From positions 124,001 to 188,000 of the forward strand of contig JAEPON010000003.1 of assembly GCA_017642895.1 (NCBI GenBank): a DNA stretch of 64,000 nucleotides, read 5' to 3'. The translations under genes were made by a program, and so were the position numbers. Below, one piece after another: positions 8,312 through 16,574 of this stretch. Position 1 is the first letter of the stretch. Each line of letters opens with the position of its first letter. This DNA comes from Roseitalea sp. Its GTDB lineage: Bacteria; Pseudomonadota; Alphaproteobacteria; Rhizobiales; Rhizobiaceae. The notes below the pieces were generated by a model that saw nothing but the letters and a program-made list of their open reading frames with translations, was not told the DNA's origin and searched no databases.

Positions 8312-9796
8312 TCAACGCAATTCGAAACCGTGTCGCACCGGCCGTGCCGCATCCAACAGTGCATCGACGGCAACCACCGTTTCGAGTTCGTCGGCGATCG
8401 CATCCAGCGCGGCAACGATTCGGGCTCGGTGATCGACCGGTTCGGCGCCCACGCCCAATTCCGCCAGAAAGGCACGGCGGAACCCGCCCGCGTCAAAAAG
8501 GCCATGCAGATAGGTGCCCATCACGCGGCCATCGGATGACATCGCACCGTCCGGGCGCCCGTCGATCGTCGCCACCGGCCGCGCGCAATCGGGCCCGGTG
8601 GTTTCGCCCAGATGGATTTCATAGCCCGTCAGCGGCACGTCGTGCACGATGGAGTGCGCCGAGATGTTGCGAACCGTCTTGGCCGGATGCATGACCGTCT
8701 CGACGTCCAGGAGCCCCAGACCCGCAGCTTCGCCCGGCGCGCCTTCGATGCCCTGCGGGTCGCGCACCACGCGACCAAGCATCTGGTAGCCGCCGCACAG
8801 CCCGACCACATGTCCGCCGCGCGCGGCATGCCCGGCGATCTGATCGCGCCAGCCATTGCGGCCCAGCGCATGAAGATCGGCGACGGTCGACTTGCTGCCC
8901 GGAATGACGATCAGGTCCGCATCGGCGGGAAGAGGGTCGCCCGGAGGCACCATCACCACGGTAACGTTCGCCTCGGCCGCCAGCGGGTCGAGATCATCGA
9001 AGTTGGCGATCCGCCCGAGCAATGGCACCGCGACTTTGAGCGTGCCGGAACGGTTGCTGCCGCCGAACATCTCGACGCCCACCGAATCCTCGGCCGGCAG
9101 GCGCCGCGCATCGGCGAGCCAGGGCACGACACCGAAGGATGGCCAGCCGGTAAAGTCGGTGATCGCCGTCAGACCCTCGTCGAACAGCGACACGTCGCCC
9201 CGGAACTTGTTGATCAGATAGCCGACGATCATCGCCCGGTCTTCGGGTGCGAGAATGGCGTGCGTGCCCACCAGTGACGCGATCACCCCGCCCCGGTCGA
9301 TGTCGCCGATCAGGACGACCGGGACGCCCGCCCGCGTTGCAAACCCCATATTGGCGATGTCGCCGGCGCGCAGATTGATCTCGGCGGGCGATCCGGCGCC
9401 TTCGACCAGCACCAGATCGGCCTCAGCGGCGATGGTCCGGAAACTGTCGAGAACCGCCTCCATGAGATGCGGTTTTCTGCGTTTGTAGTCAGCGCCGCGT
9501 GCGGTGCCCGCGACCTTGCCATGCACCACCACCTGACTGCCCATGTCGGTCTGCGGCTTGAGCAGAACCGGGTTCATGTGCACCGAAGGCGGCACGCCGC
9601 AGGCCAGCGCCTGCAGCCATTGCGCGCGGCCGATCTCACCACCATCATCGGCGACCGCCGCGTTGTTGGACATGTTCTGCGGCTTGAACGGGCGTACCGC
9701 CATGCCGCGCCGGGCGCAAAGGCGGCAGAGCCCGGCGACCAGCACCGACTTGCCGACATCGGAGCCGGTTCCCTGAAACATGAGCGCGCGCGTCAT
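8312..9796 (-). CDS. cobQ: Cobyric acid synthase CobQ
   Basis: Amidates the b, d, e and g carboxylates of adenosylcobyrinic acid a,c-diamide, using glutamine and ATP. The N-terminal half is a dethiobiotin-synthase-like ATPase with the modified P-loop GTGSDVGKS at residues 10-18. The C-terminal half is a class I glutamine amidotransferase with the nucleophile Cys in [12 protein letters not shown] and the catalytic His in TYLHGLFD. The 494 residues are normal for the family. It lies upstream of the cobalamin riboswitch on the same strand, so its transcript could run into the riboswitch-controlled genes but its own expression is not under that element. No B12 box was found before it. Confidence 0.97.
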   Translation of the reverse strand: MTRALMFQGTGSDVGKSVLVAGLCRLCARRGMAVRPFKPQNMSNNAAVADDGGEIGRAQWLQALACGVPPSVHMNPVLLKPQTDMGSQVVVHGKVAGTARGADYKRRKPHLMEAVLDSFRTIAAEADLVLVEGAGSPAEINLRAGDIANMGFATRAGVPVVLIGDIDRGGVIASLVGTHAILAPEDRAMIVGYLINKFRGDVSLFDEGLTAITDFTGWPSFGVVPWLADARRLPAEDSVGVEMFGGSNRSGTLKVAVPLLGRIANFDDLDPLAAEANVTVVMVPPGDPLPADADLIVIPGSKSTVADLHALGRNGWRDQIAGHAARGGHVVGLCGGYQMLGRVVRDPQGIEGAPGEAAGLGLLDVETVMHPAKTVRNISAHSIVHDVPLTGYEIHLGETTGPDCARPVATIDGRPDGAMSSDGRVMGTYLHGLFDAGGFRRAFLAELGVGAEPVDHRARIVAALDAIADELETVVAVDALLDAARPVRHGFELR

Positions 9797-9807
9797 CAGC
9801 CTTGGTC

Positions 9808-9837
9808 AGAGCGTTCTGTCATGAGATGGAACGCTCT
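9808..9837. repeat. Short inverted repeat upstream of cobQ
   Basis: Arms AGAGCGTTC and GAACGCTCT are separated by 12 bases and start 12 bp upstream of the cobQ ATG. Similar AGAGCGTT...AACGCTCT hairpins are very common between genes in rhizobial genomes, so this is probably a dispersed repeat. A regulatory effect on cobQ translation cannot be excluded. Confidence 0.6.
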
Positions 9838-10281
9838 AAACCGGTTTGCGCCACATTGAAAAGCGGATTCGGCGAGCGCGGCCGCTGCCCGGGCGCAATG
9901 AAAAACCGCGTCGATCGTCATGATCGTCCGCGGCTTTGCATCACAAAACACACATCCCCGATACGGGGGAAAAAGAACTCCGGTACGCAGTACCTGATCC
10001 GGAGGCCGTGAGGCCGTGTTGTCGCCTCGGGACACAGCATTAGGGGAACAACGTTACCAGCAGGTTGATGAGACCTTAGCAAAAGCTGAACAACGGCATT
10101 TTCCGGCCGCCGGGAGCCTGAAAAACGGCTGCCGCACCCCGTGAAATTTTGGGGGCACTGTGTTTTCCTGTCGCCGGAGCCGACATTAAGCACGCCGACG
10201 GGTGCCGCAATTTCGATGTTCAGATCGGCGGTCGGACCGGCTATAGTGAACCATGAACAACACCCCCAAACGGTTCGGCTG
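9838..10281. other. Non-coding divergent spacer between cobQ and the DUF922 gene
   Basis: About 440 bp between two divergently oriented genes. Both promoters must lie here. I see no B12 box, tRNA or convincing reading frame. A small inverted repeat, GGTAC-N3-GTACC, lies near 9990. No function is assigned. Confidence 0.4.
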
Positions 10282-10863
10282 ATGCGGTTGCGGCGATTGC
10301 TCCTGACGGGTCTTCTGGCTCTGGCGGTGACGGCCTGCACCAGCACCGCGTCCAACGTGACGACCGAGTATTATCTGGTTTCGGGCACCACCAGCGAAGC
10401 CCTTGACCGTGAAATCCGCCGCAAGGGGCCGATGCAGGGCCACGCGCTGGCTGTCGCCGCGATCCGCTTCGTGCCGGTTTCCGTTCAGCAGGAACAGACG
10501 GACGAGGGCTGCATCTTCACCGAGGCCCTGTTCCGTATCGATGCCAACATCACGCTGCCGCGCTGGAAGGAGCGGTCGACGAGCCGGGACCGTGCGTTGC
10601 GCTCGGCATGGGATTCGCTGGCGCGCTATGCCAGGGCCCATGAGGATGTGCATGTGCGCATCGCCGAACGCTATGCCCGCGAACTGGGCGAGGCGATCGA
10701 GGCGCTGCCGCCGCGCGAAACCTGCGAGGCGCTCGACAAATCCGCCGAACGGGTCGTCAAGCGCATGGCACGCCAGCATCAGGCAGACCAGCTTGCCTTC
10801 GATCGCGCCGAGCAGGAGAGGCTTGAACGGCTGCTGGACGAGGCAAGCGCGGGCAACAGTTGA
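10282..10863 (+). CDS. DUF922-like secreted putative Zn-protease lipoprotein
   Basis: A 193-residue lipoprotein. The start at the ATG of MRLRRLLLTGLLAL gives a clean lipoprotein signal ending LAVTAC, with the lipidated Cys at residue 19. The mature domain carries HEDVH near residue 125, which fits the HExxH zinc-protease signature, and resembles the DUF922 (secreted Zn-dependent protease-like) family. Two further cysteines (DEGCIF, RETCEAL) may form a disulfide. Natural substrates of this family are unknown to me. Its stop abuts the stop of the convergent gene. Assignment to DUF922 rests on motif and layout only. Confidence 0.7.
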   Translation: MRLRRLLLTGLLALAVTACTSTASNVTTEYYLVSGTTSEALDREIRRKGPMQGHALAVAAIRFVPVSVQQEQTDEGCIFTEALFRIDANITLPRWKERSTSRDRALRSAWDSLARYARAHEDVHVRIAERYARELGEAIEALPPRETCEALDKSAERVVKRMARQHQADQLAFDRAEQERLERLLDEASAGNS

Positions 10864-11304
10864 TCAGCGCGCCGACGCGTTGCGCTTGCGGCCGTTGGCG
10901 CGGAGCCTGCGATAATTGGCCCTGACCCGCCGTGAATGCGGTTCGATGCTGGCGTCGGCCAGATCGGTCAGCGACCGCGACAATCGCACCGGATCAGGCA
11001 AGGCACCTGAGAACGCGTCGATCCACAACAGCGCCGCCGAGCGGGCGATTTCCGCCTGCGCGGCGCCATAGCTTTCCACCACGGCGGCAGCTTTCTCGAA
11101 CACGGCGCGATGGCCTTCGGGCCGATCACGATGCCGCGCCAGGAATGGCGTGGACAGTTCCCACCAGACCTGTGGCAGGCGCATTGCCATCACCATCGGC
11201 GAAAGCATGATGAGTTCAGCGCCGGGCGGAAGCCGGTTGTAAAATGACTTTGATGCCACCATGTGGCGGACCGGCCGCCGGTCATTTTTTCGTGCCTGCG
11301 TCAT
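10864..11304 (-). CDS. Phasin-like small protein (possible PHB granule protein)
   Basis: A 146-residue protein of uncertain function. The central part has an amphipathic helix pattern rich in Ala, Ser and Glu (EKAAAVVESYGAAQAEIARS) that resembles polyhydroxyalkanoate granule-associated phasins. The C-terminus is strongly basic (RRVRANYRRLRANGRKR). The ATG has a good ribosome binding site, AAGGGG, six bases upstream. A 12-bp perfect palindrome of TGC-containing half sites lies 13 bp before the start, which suggests tight control by a dedicated regulator. The phasin idea is inference from composition and promoter; it could equally be a lineage-specific DNA- or membrane-associated protein. Confidence 0.6.
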   Translation of the reverse strand: MTQARKNDRRPVRHMVASKSFYNRLPPGAELIMLSPMVMAMRLPQVWWELSTPFLARHRDRPEGHRAVFEKAAAVVESYGAAQAEIARSAALLWIDAFSGALPDPVRLSRSLTDLADASIEPHSRRVRANYRRLRANGRKRNASAR

Positions 11305-11317
11305 CGCGCACCCCTTG

Positions 11318-11352
11318 TTGTGCGATGCAGCATATCATGATGCATCGCACAA
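11318..11352. promoter_or_regulatory. 12-bp perfect palindromic operator upstream of the phasin-like gene
   Basis: The arms TTGTGCGATGCA and TGCATCGCACAA are perfectly complementary and separated by 11 bases. It sits 13-48 bp upstream of the start at 11304, in the position of a promoter or operator. TGC-containing palindromes of this sort are reminiscent of PhaR sites in alphaproteobacterial PHB genes; that link is inference. Confidence 0.6.
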
Positions 11353-11382
11353 TTACAGCGGAAAGCCGGACCACTTTTTCTC

Positions 11383-12756
11383 TCAGCGAAGATCGTTTGC
11401 GGCCTTGTCCAGTGCATCGCGAATCCGGTCAACGGCCGTGTCGATCGTCTGTCGCGTCCAGATCAGCGGCGGCGACAGGATCATCGTATCCATCACCGCG
11501 CGCATCATCAGGCCGCCCGCGATCGCGTGATCGCGCACGACCGACGCCGCATGCCCCTCAGGCTCGAAGCGGGCGCGGCTGTCGCGGTCCTTGACGATCT
11601 CGATGCCGGCCAGAAGCCCGAATGTGCGCACCTCACCGACCAGCGGATGATCGCCGAGCCCGGCCTTCAGCGCTTCGCCAAGATAAGGGCCGGTGTCCTC
11701 GCGCACACGGTCGATCAGCCCTTCGCGCTCGATGATGTCGAGGTTCTTGAGCGCCACCGCGCAGGCCACCGGATGGCCCGAATAGGTGTAGCCGTGATAG
11801 AATTCGCCGCCCTGGTCGACCAGCGTTTTGGCGATCCGGTCGCCGACCAAAAGCGCCGACAGCGGCTGATAGCCCGATGTCAGCCCCTTGGCGGTGGTGA
11901 TCGTATCGGGCGCAATGTCCATCGACTGCGCCGCGAACCATTCCCCCGTGCGGCCATAGCCGGTGATCACCTCGTCCAGCATCAAAAGCACGTCGTACCT
12001 GTCGCAGATGCGCTGGATTTCCGGCCAATAGCTCGCCGGCGGAATCTTGACACCGCCCGCGCCCTGGATCGGCTCGCCGATAAAGGCGGCGACAGTGTCC
12101 GGCCCGGCCTGAACAATCGCATCCTCGACGGCCTTGGCCGCGCGCAAACCGAAATCATGGTCGCTCTCGCCCGGTTCGGCCAGTTCGAACGCGTAGGGGC
12201 ACATGACGTGGCGGATGTTCGGCACCGCGCCATAGAGCTGCCCGTGCATCGCCGCCATGCCGCCCAGCGACGTCGCCGCGATCGTCGAGCCGTGATAGGC
12301 CCAGTCGCGCGAGATGATGACGGTCTTTTCCGGCCGACCTTCCAGCGCCCAATAGTGGCGCACCAGCCTGAGCGCCGTGTCGTTGGCCTCCGATCCGGAC
12401 GAGCCGTAAAAGACCTGGTTGATGTGGTCGGGCGCGATCCGCGCCAGCCGCTCGGCGAGAAGCACCGGCGTCGGCGTCGTGCAGCGGAAGAAGGAGTTGT
12501 AGTAGGGCAACTCCTCAAGCTGCGCGGTCGCCGCCTCGACCAGTTCCTTGCGGCCATAGCCGGCATTGACGCACCAAAGGCCCGCCATCGCGTCAAGGAT
12601 CTCATTGCCGAGCGCGTCGTAGACATAAGGACCGTCGGCGCGGGTGACGATGCGGCTGCCCGCTTCGCGCAGGTCGGCATGGTCGGTGAAGGGGTGCAGG
12701 TGATGCGCGGCATCCATCGCCTGCATCTGCTCTCGGGAAAAATTCTGGTAGCTCAT
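11383..12756 (-). CDS. Class III aminotransferase (omega-amino acid:pyruvate type)
   Basis: A PLP-dependent aminotransferase of 457 residues. The Asp that holds the pyridine nitrogen is in LMLDEVITGYGRTG, and the Schiff-base Lys is in TITTAKGLTSGYQPLSA. The phosphate-binding SSGSEANDTALRL is also present. Sequence style is closest to enzymes acting on beta-alanine, taurine or polyamines with pyruvate as acceptor; the substrate cannot be fixed from sequence. It is monocistronic, with its own 200-bp upstream region. Confidence is high for the fold and lower for the reaction. Confidence 0.9.
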   Translation of the reverse strand: MSYQNFSREQMQAMDAAHHLHPFTDHADLREAGSRIVTRADGPYVYDALGNEILDAMAGLWCVNAGYGRKELVEAATAQLEELPYYNSFFRCTTPTPVLLAERLARIAPDHINQVFYGSSGSEANDTALRLVRHYWALEGRPEKTVIISRDWAYHGSTIAATSLGGMAAMHGQLYGAVPNIRHVMCPYAFELAEPGESDHDFGLRAAKAVEDAIVQAGPDTVAAFIGEPIQGAGGVKIPPASYWPEIQRICDRYDVLLMLDEVITGYGRTGEWFAAQSMDIAPDTITTAKGLTSGYQPLSALLVGDRIAKTLVDQGGEFYHGYTYSGHPVACAVALKNLDIIEREGLIDRVREDTGPYLGEALKAGLGDHPLVGEVRTFGLLAGIEIVKDRDSRARFEPEGHAASVVRDHAIAGGLMMRAVMDTMILSPPLIWTRQTIDTAVDRIRDALDKAANDLR

Positions 12757-12970
12757 CTTTTTTTGCTCCTGTCGGATGTGATCGTGGCCCGTGGCGGGCC
12801 GGCGGGATCAGCGTCCGGCAGGCGGCGAATAGCCGATGCGCGCGCACAGCATCAGCAGGTCGAAATGCAGCGAATGGCTGGTTTCCAGAACAATCATGGC
12901 GCGATGCTAGCGGTCGGCACGGTTGATGATCAACCCATATCATCGATGTCGCGCGACAGGTCCATACCTC

Positions 12971-14092
12971 TTACGGGCCGGCCGGCACCTGCGGCAGCCG
13001 CAGCACATTGGCGACCGACGAGCCAAGCGTGTTCCAGTCGTTTGCCACCGCCTCCAGCGCGCGGGCATCCGACTGGCCCAGCGACGTGCGCACCCGCTCG
13101 GCATCGCGGATCATCGAGATCACCAGCGGCGAGGAGGCAAAGCGCCGATGCTCGCCGCGCAGGTCGCGGCCGCCGACCGTGGTCAAATCGACCACGGCGA
13201 TGCCCAGCCCGTTGAGTGCGTCGACATCCGATCCGCTGCCGACCCGCGGCGCGCCGCCGCGCAGACGCGACGAGGCACGCAGGGCCGGATCGCGGCGCGA
13301 CACGAAGATCAGCCAGGCCGGCGGCCGGGGTGCGATGGCGTGATATTGCCGCTTGAACAGATCGACATCGATATCGGGCGAGGCCAGAACGACGACACCG
13401 ATCCGGCGAAGCGTTTCGGTGTCGCCGGTCAGGCTCAATTGCCGCAGCGCTTCCATGACCAGAACGCCGCCCATCGAATGGCCCATCAGAGCGATCTCGG
13501 TCGCGGCACTGCGCGCGACGATGCGCAGCGTCTCGACCAGATCGTCGCGCGCGATCTGCGCGCTTTCACGGTCGTAAAGGTAGGCCGGCGGCAGGCCCGC
13601 CGACGCCCAGGAGAAATTGACCGACGTGCCGGGCACGTCGAAATCATGGGCGATTTGCGCCTGCAGGAAGACGCCCTCGGCGAAATCGGTGTTGTAGCCG
13701 TGCACGAAGATGAAGACGCCGCGCTCATCATCCGGCCGCCCGCTCAGCCGGTCATTCAGCCGCGCGGCAAACGCCTGTCGGTCAAGGCCGGTCTCCAGCC
13801 CCGCGGCGACAAATTCGCGGCGCGGATCGACCGTACGGCCCGGATAGGGCAACTGGCCCGTCTCGCGATCGGGCGGGATCGAGACCCGCACATCGGCGAA
13901 CGACAGGGCGGCCGAGCGCGATGTCGCATAGCCGAACGCCCCCTCGGTTGACGGCGCCCGCGTGGTGGCGACCAGCATCGGCTCGACCACCGCCCCCTCG
14001 GGCAGGGTCTGCACCGGCGCGAACGATGTCGGGCCGGTCGCGCAGCCCGCAACGGCCAGGGCAATGACCACCATGATGATTTTGCGGCTCAA
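12971..14092 (-). CDS. Alpha/beta hydrolase lipoprotein (DUF900-like)
   Basis: A 373-residue predicted lipoprotein with an alpha/beta hydrolase domain of the DUF900 type. The nucleophile elbow is GHSMGG, and the oxyanion segment is FIFVHGYNTDF near residue 125. A TTG at 14092 is chosen because it gives a short basic start (MSRK) followed by a hydrophobic stretch and the lipobox AVAGC; a longer frame begins at 14152. The substrate (ester, lipid or peptide) is unknown. It is probably anchored in the periplasm. It stands alone, in the same direction as the aminotransferase but more than 200 bp away. Confidence 0.8.
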   Translation of the reverse strand: MSRKIIMVVIALAVAGCATGPTSFAPVQTLPEGAVVEPMLVATTRAPSTEGAFGYATSRSAALSFADVRVSIPPDRETGQLPYPGRTVDPRREFVAAGLETGLDRQAFAARLNDRLSGRPDDERGVFIFVHGYNTDFAEGVFLQAQIAHDFDVPGTSVNFSWASAGLPPAYLYDRESAQIARDDLVETLRIVARSAATEIALMGHSMGGVLVMEALRQLSLTGDTETLRRIGVVVLASPDIDVDLFKRQYHAIAPRPPAWLIFVSRRDPALRASSRLRGGAPRVGSGSDVDALNGLGIAVVDLTTVGGRDLRGEHRRFASSPLVISMIRDAERVRTSLGQSDARALEAVANDWNTLGSSVANVLRLPQVPAGP

Positions 14093-14628
14093 CAAGAAGC
14101 GACCCCGATCCGACCCCGCGCGCGACAATAGCCCCTGGCCCCGCGCCCGCAAGTTACAAATGGTTCACGCCTGAAACGGCAGCGTCAGGCGCACGCAACC
14201 CTTGCCGCGCCCGTGGCCGGGCCGGGGTATAAGAGGCTGGAACAACGGGCGATCTGGATACCGCGCATTGCTATGTTTGGGTGCGATCTCCAGACCGCCC
14301 GTCCGGCGGGCTTGCGGTGATCGACATGGAATGCGCCGGCGCGAGGCTCACGCCCTGCCGCCGCCGAAGACCTTTTGGACGCGCCGCAGACCCGCAGCGC
14401 AGCCAGGCAGCCCTTCGGCCTGCCCACCCCTCACCGCCGGCCGGGTCTGGCCGACGAAAGGCGCAAGGCAAACGCATCCCACCTTCATTCCGCCCTGCCG
14501 TAGGGACTCAGCATCCAGCACCGCACCTCTGCGGCACCCGGCAGGCCACCGTCCCTTTCCCGAAATAGCCGGTGCGCACATCCGGGCTCCACGAAAGGGA
14601 TGGCAGGGAGGATAAGGGAGGGTTGCGG
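14093..14628. other. Long spacer before the AT-rich island
   Basis: About 535 bp with no convincing gene. It keeps the high GC of the backbone up to about 14620 and then drops sharply. It may hold decayed sequence at the left junction of the inserted segment that follows. No direct repeat of the tRNA-like 3' end was found here. Confidence 0.4.
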
Positions 14629-14796
14629 ATGGGGGATAAGTTTTTTTGGATGTTTTCGGCCCTTAGCGGCCATTCGGCTAACTGGCACCCCGAACGGGAA
14701 GCAAGCCTACAACATCACCGCCAAGCAGATCACTTCGCTTGGGCTCTTGAAGCAGCAAAACGGCTTGATGAAGTCTTTCCAAGAAGCTTTTATTGA
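14629..14796 (+). CDS. Possible small ORF, 55 aa, start of the island
   Basis: The frame opens with MGDKFFWMFSAL and is preceded by a strong ribosome binding site (GGGAGG, 7 bases before the ATG). Its stop overlaps the TTG start of the next gene by a TTGA junction, so the two could be coupled. No family is recognised. The segment is lower in GC than the flanks. It may also be the decayed 5' part of a larger gene, since another frame here also reads through. Low confidence. Confidence 0.3.
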   Translation: MGDKFFWMFSALSGHSANWHPEREASLQHHRQADHFAWALEAAKRLDEVFPRSFY

Positions 14797-16046
14797 GCGC
14801 GGGATGGGGAGCTCAATCGAAGCTTATCGGTTACCAATTGAAACGAGTCGAAGCGACAGAAGCCGACTATCGAGCGTTGATTTCAGGGGAGCCGCCGCCC
14901 CTCAAATCGGTGCTAACCATTCTCCAAGCCAAGGCTCATACGTACGTGGAAGAAATCGAGTACGCAAACTCGATAATAGAGGACGCCGGAACGTATCTCA
15001 GTTTCTGTGGAGGGTTCTGGCATTTCATTCGAGCCGAGATGGAAACCGAATTTACAGCTGCGGATGTCGATCTCCAGAAGGAGTATCTAGAGCGATTAAG
15101 AAACCTGCTTCCTGAAATTCTAAGACTGCTTGAGGTCGAACAATCCGATCGGGCAGGTATTGTCCTGCACATCGTTCATGACGCTTGTTCCGAATACGAC
15201 TATGTCCGCGCTCAAGGTCGGCGGGAAGCCAACAGAAAACGACTAACGAAGAAGTTCGAGCGGCTTCGTGATCACGTTCGCGAGTTGTGTGAACTGCTGG
15301 ATGATCCTGACCTTGACTGGGGTTTGGGATTTGAGCACACCCATCGCCGCTATCGAGCGCGAGTACACGGTGAAAAGGAAGAAGTTCGGCCCTTCTGGAA
15401 ACTCAAACACGAACTTCAGGTTCTTTCTTGGCATCTTGAATTGGAAACTCATCGAGCCAAGACCAAACCCGAAACCATCCGAGTCCCGGATAATCAAGCT
15501 AAGACCCATCTCGTCGATACCGCCTATAGCTTGTCACTATACAACGGGCATCCGACGTTTGTGACGACGCCGGGATCCGATTTTGGATACCTATGCAGCC
15601 TGCTCCACGAAGTTGCCACCGGCTCTAAAGACGAGAGTCTGGCCGGAGCGATCAATCGGTTTGCTAGAAGCACGGCACGGCAGGAGTTGGATCAACACGA
15701 AATAGACCACGGTGAAGATAACGCACGTGCTCGAGACGCAGACAATTTTTTTGACGTCAAGGAAAACGCAGTCCGAGCAGAAGAACGCGCGCGCGAGTTA
15801 ATGGAAGAACTCGGTGAGGCTCAGTTATCCAAAGAAGCGCGAATGTTGATCTTCAATGAGATTGAAGAGTGCATCGAGCACGTCGAAAATCAGCACATGA
15901 TTCACGGCCCGTTCCTGGTTTGGGCCAGTCAGATGAAAATCGACTGGGAAGCCAGATTGAAAGAAATGGAAGAAAGCACTGTCGCGGAGCGTGAAGAGAA
16001 CATCGCTCACGGAAAGCGTCGGCGTTCAGAAAACAAATCGACGTGA
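14793..16046 (+). CDS. Orphan 417-aa protein of unknown function
   Basis: I do not recognise this protein. It is hydrophilic and largely helical, with charged stretches likely to form coiled coils in the first 180 residues and in the last 90 (REENIAHGKRRRSENKST at the C-terminus). It has no signal peptide or membrane segment. Codon use is much less GC-biased than in neighbouring genes (many AAA, GAA and TTG codons), which points to recent transfer. The start is uncertain: TTG at 14793 overlaps the preceding small ORF, and a second TTG lies at 14838. The genomic setting, an AT-rich insert ending next to a tRNA-like sequence, is that of accessory cargo, perhaps defence or phage-related, but nothing in the sequence proves this. 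Confidence 0.65.
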   Translation: MSAGWGAQSKLIGYQLKRVEATEADYRALISGEPPPLKSVLTILQAKAHTYVEEIEYANSIIEDAGTYLSFCGGFWHFIRAEMETEFTAADVDLQKEYLERLRNLLPEILRLLEVEQSDRAGIVLHIVHDACSEYDYVRAQGRREANRKRLTKKFERLRDHVRELCELLDDPDLDWGLGFEHTHRRYRARVHGEKEEVRPFWKLKHELQVLSWHLELETHRAKTKPETIRVPDNQAKTHLVDTAYSLSLYNGHPTFVTTPGSDFGYLCSLLHEVATGSKDESLAGAINRFARSTARQELDQHEIDHGEDNARARDADNFFDVKENAVRAEERARELMEELGEAQLSKEARMLIFNEIEECIEHVENQHMIHGPFLVWASQMKIDWEARLKEMEESTVAEREENIAHGKRRRSENKST

Positions 16047-16127
16047 ATTCCGCCCAAACACCGATTTGGTGTCAACTGTTGGGATGCAGACTCTGTTACT
16101 CAGATTATATCGGCGCAATCGCCGTGT

Positions 16128-16226
16128 TGCGACGTAGTTCAAAAGGAAGAACACTTTGCTTTCTACCCAACCGCCTCGATGCGGTCGGGGGCGGAGAGGT
16201 TGTGGGTTCGAGTCCCGCCGTCGCAC
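16128..16226 (+). pseudogene. tRNA-like sequence with intact ends and an aberrant middle
   Basis: A 7-bp acceptor (TGCGACG at 16128-16134, CGTCGCA at 16219-16225) pairs perfectly. Positions 8-9 are TA, a D-arm GTTC-N8-GAAC follows, and the T-arm is GTGGG-TTCGAGT-CCCGC. The anticodon arm is not normal: the expected 5-bp stem does not form, and about 20 extra bases give an ACCGC/GCGGT hairpin instead. No CCA is encoded. It is best read as a tRNA fragment or decayed tRNA gene at the right edge of the AT-rich island, perhaps a former attachment site. A true but unusual tRNA is possible. Confidence 0.5.
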
Positions 16227-16574
16227 TTGCTTGATAGCCCGCAGGGCGATGCGAATGAGCAGTTCGGATTTTCCACGTTGGCGCCGAAATCTTCTATCAA
16301 AAGTCCGCTCGCCGCCCAAACCCGGTCTTTCAACCTGCCCTTTGGGACAGTTTCAGCCGCTCGCCTGTATCTCCACTCCACAACCGCAGCATCAACGCTA
16401 ACTCGCCGGATCAGCCGGAATGGATCCCTGTGACAAGCACAGGGATGACGGCGCCGGGGAGGTCGCCGTGGCCGGGAGGCGCTCTCACCCCTCCCCCATC
16501 CGCCACACCTCGTCATGGATGAGGTTGCCGACCCGTCTGCGTCCGCCTGTCTCCCTGGCTAAACCGGGTTCGTT
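16227..16574. other. Spacer between the tRNA-like sequence and mttB-like gene
   Basis: About 350 bp without a credible gene. It contains one short palindromic repeat (listed separately) and otherwise nothing recognised. Confidence 0.4.
16424..16446. repeat. Short palindromic repeat, possible terminator of the mttB-like gene
   Basis: Arms ATCCCTGTG and CACAGGGAT are separated by 5 bases. Repeats of this sequence are frequent between rhizobial genes. It lies about 130 bp beyond the stop of the minus-strand methyltransferase and could stop or stabilise its message. Confidence 0.5.

Noticed and set aside
9797..10140. Second cobalamin riboswitch before cobQ
   Set aside because: No B12 box (GCCACTG type) or other aptamer landmark was found on the minus strand here.
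12808..12897. 29-codon frame (MIVLETSHSLHFDLL...) upstream of the aminotransferase as a leader peptide
   Set aside because: It has no ribosome binding site and no regulatory hairpin or codon bias that would support a leader.
16156..16401. Short proteins read from the tRNA-like region (GCGFESRRRT or GGTRTHNLS types)
   Set aside because: These are well-known false translations of tRNA T-arm sequences.
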